A stretch of DNA of 64,000 nucleotides from Boswellia sacra (Eukaryota > Streptophyta > Magnoliopsida > Sapindales > Burseraceae), in NCBI GenBank assembly GCA_013180625.2, contig SNVD02007196.1, forward strand, positions 215,279-279,278, read 5' to 3'. The notes beneath the pieces were generated by a model that worked only from the letters and a program-made list of their open reading frames with translations, had not been told where the DNA came from and ran no database searches. The translations under genes were made by a program, and so were the position numbers. This document shows, one piece after another, positions 62,257-64,000 of the stretch (position 1 is the stretch's first letter; every line of letters starts with the position of its first letter).

Positions 62257-62536
62257 TAGGGGTGTTCAAAAATCCCCGACCCGATCTGACCCGATCCAAC
62301 CCGATCGGGTTGGTCGGGTTTTTCTCGGGTCGGTACTGAATAGTAACCCGAATCGGATTTAAATAGTATCGGGTTGTAATAAAATAGCTTAACAAAATTA
62401 AACCCGATTCAACCCGATCCGATTGATCGGGTTTTTCTCCGGTCGGTATTGAATAGTAACCCGAATCGGGTTAAAATTATCAGGTTTGAACAGCATCAGA
62501 TTTGAAAAAACCCGACCTGACCTGTGAACACCCCTA
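62257..62536. mobile_element. hAT-type MITE (280 bp)
   Basis: The ends TAGGGGTGTTC and GAACACCCCTA are perfect 11-bp inverted repeats. They are flanked by a perfect 8-bp duplication, AGTATTAT, at 62249-62256 and 62537-62544. The interior holds repeated GGGTTGGTCGGGTTTTTCTC-type and AACCCGATC-type stretches, which can form extensive hairpins. It has no coding capacity. Confidence 0.93.
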
Positions 62537-62544
62537 AGTATTAT

Positions 62545-64000
62545 AATAAATTAGTATTATAATAAATGATGAAGGTATTATAATTGATGCGTTCGAAACT
62601 AGCAAGTATACTAGTCGCACAAGTAATAAAGTGATGAGTAAGATATCGTTCCCACGAGGATTGATTCTAATTAAATTTGTTATTCGAAAGCAAAAACAGA
62701 GTAAATGGGGGGTTTTGTTGATTGATTAACTAAACTCAAATCGAAAGCAAATGAAGAATAATACAATGCAAAGTTAAATCAATTGAGAGATACACAATGA
62801 AAGAAATCTGGTTAAGGGATTATTCTCTACCACAAGATATGGAGTTGCGAATTAATCACAGAATTGTCATCCAATTACACCATTGAAATTATCAACCGTA
62901 GATAACAACAATCTCTGTTATCCCAATCTTTCCTTACTTTGTTGTTAAATAAAACAGGCTCTTTATTTAATCTCTATCCATCAAACAACCTAGAACAAGC
63001 TCTCTAAATTTAATTCCATGGATGCATTATGAAAAGAAAGACAGGTTGATCTAAGCAATAAACACACAAGCTCGGATTATTTAACTTAGGTTATATTCTC
63101 CAATTGCAATCTCTGATCACAATTTTGCTACTAATGATTAGAAATCAAGACAATTACGGATCAAGATTTCTAGTCTAGCAATAGACAATATCCAGATTAT
63201 ATTCAGTTGGCCACCCAAATACAATCCAGCAAGCAATCATAAGCATTAAATATGGAAAAATATAAGCAACTTCAATTAGAGAATTCGATAACAATTGCTT
63301 GCACAATTAATTCATTAAAACCATATCAAGGGCTTTGAAACCACCCTAAACCAATTCAGATTTAGTTACACATATTCAGATAGAATAAAAATACAATACA
63401 ATATGGAGACATTCCAGAAAATGAAAGGGAAAGGGAAAACTTAGCAAATTTGATGAAATCTCTTAGGATTTGTAGTTCTTCCTCTTTCCAAGCCTTAAAT
63501 CTCCTTCAAGAACTCCAAGAGATGAGAGAAATCCAAAGATGCAGCCTCCTCCACGTTCTCCCCTCTTCAAGTTATGAAATAAAACCCTAAAATGTGTTTA
63601 AATACTCTGCTACAGTAACGTGCTACAGGGTCCCGTATTATACATGCTACAGTGATGTGTGGAATTACATTTCTACACTTCTTACACTGTTTTGATTCAA
63701 CTTTTGGTACACTGAATGGATTCATAAACCGTAAATTTCTCCAAAAAGTAGACTTCGAGAGCTTTTCAACGGTATATGATATGTCATCGGGTTCAGTGTA
63801 TATCAATACAATTAAATCCGAGAAGATGGTTGACTAGCAGAGGTGAAAATGAAGGGTTTTACTCCATTTTTGTGCAATTGCTCCAAAACTCCTACAAACA
63901 TCAAAACCACACAAAAACATAAAAATACCAAGGAATATAGCAAAGAAACATGGACGAATTGATATAAAAATGATATATAAATAGACACTTTTCAAATTCC
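62545..64000. other. Unassigned repeat-like region at the right edge
   Basis: 62580-62690 (GCAAGTATACTAGTCGCAC, then GATATCGTTCCCACGAGG) looks like the conserved end of a dispersed plant repeat. I could not assign it to a class or find a partner. The remainder has no supported gene; frames are under 80 codons. Confidence 0.35.

Overview
The window is nuclear DNA of a flowering plant, most likely a eudicot. It has AT-rich intergenic sequence, short exons with plant-type GT/AG introns, and several plant transposable-element classes nested in one another. I cannot name the species. Four host genes are well supported: a flavin-containing monooxygenase of the FMO GS-OX type (9573-12729, +, seven exons), a DUF863-family protein with repeated DLNEP motifs (15278-19417, -, three coding exons), a dCTP pyrophosphatase/MazG-like enzyme (46271-46802, -, two exons) and a protein with three U1-type zinc fingers (51789-54375, -, two coding exons). 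They look unrelated in function, and I see no operon-like or clustered-pathway logic.

Layout: 1-4554 is the 5' part of a decayed Ty1/copia (Sirevirus-like) retrotransposon on the minus strand, running off the left edge. 4555-9435 is AT-rich spacer with one unassigned GC-richer patch. 9436-12729 holds the FMO gene. 13.06-14.09 kb is flanked by inverted repeats, and 14824-14982 is a 57-bp minisatellite. 15278-21002 is the DUF863 gene with its 5' leader. 21.1-27.9 kb is AT-rich and carries a hAT-type MITE (24555-24943) and a structurally complete TRIM (25632-26072).

27994-44476 is a nested transposon complex. A 5'-truncated LINE (about 41207-44476) is abutted by a 13.1-kb Sirevirus-like copia element with both LTRs and a perfect 5-bp target duplication. 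That copia element is itself split within gag by a 4.7-kb CACTA transposon with a perfect 3-bp duplication. The CACTA carries a captured, intron-flanked fragment of the small-GTPase gene LIP1, plus what look like further CACTA-type ends with hairpin-forming subterminal repeats. The LINE also contains a roughly 219-bp insertion.

44.5-57.3 kb holds the dCTPase and zinc-finger genes, a large tandem duplication (47.68-48.99 kb) and simple repeats. 57.3-61.1 kb is an unusual higher-order array: terminal-inverted-repeat elements of one MULE-like family alternate with tracts of a degenerate CCCAA-rich repeat. A 280-bp hAT MITE with a perfect 8-bp duplication lies at 62257-62536. The remainder is unassigned, repeat-like DNA.

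All retroelement coding regions carry stops or frameshifts, so none looks autonomous. Coordinates of splice sites, LTR edges, terminal inverted repeats and target duplications were read by eye from the sequence.
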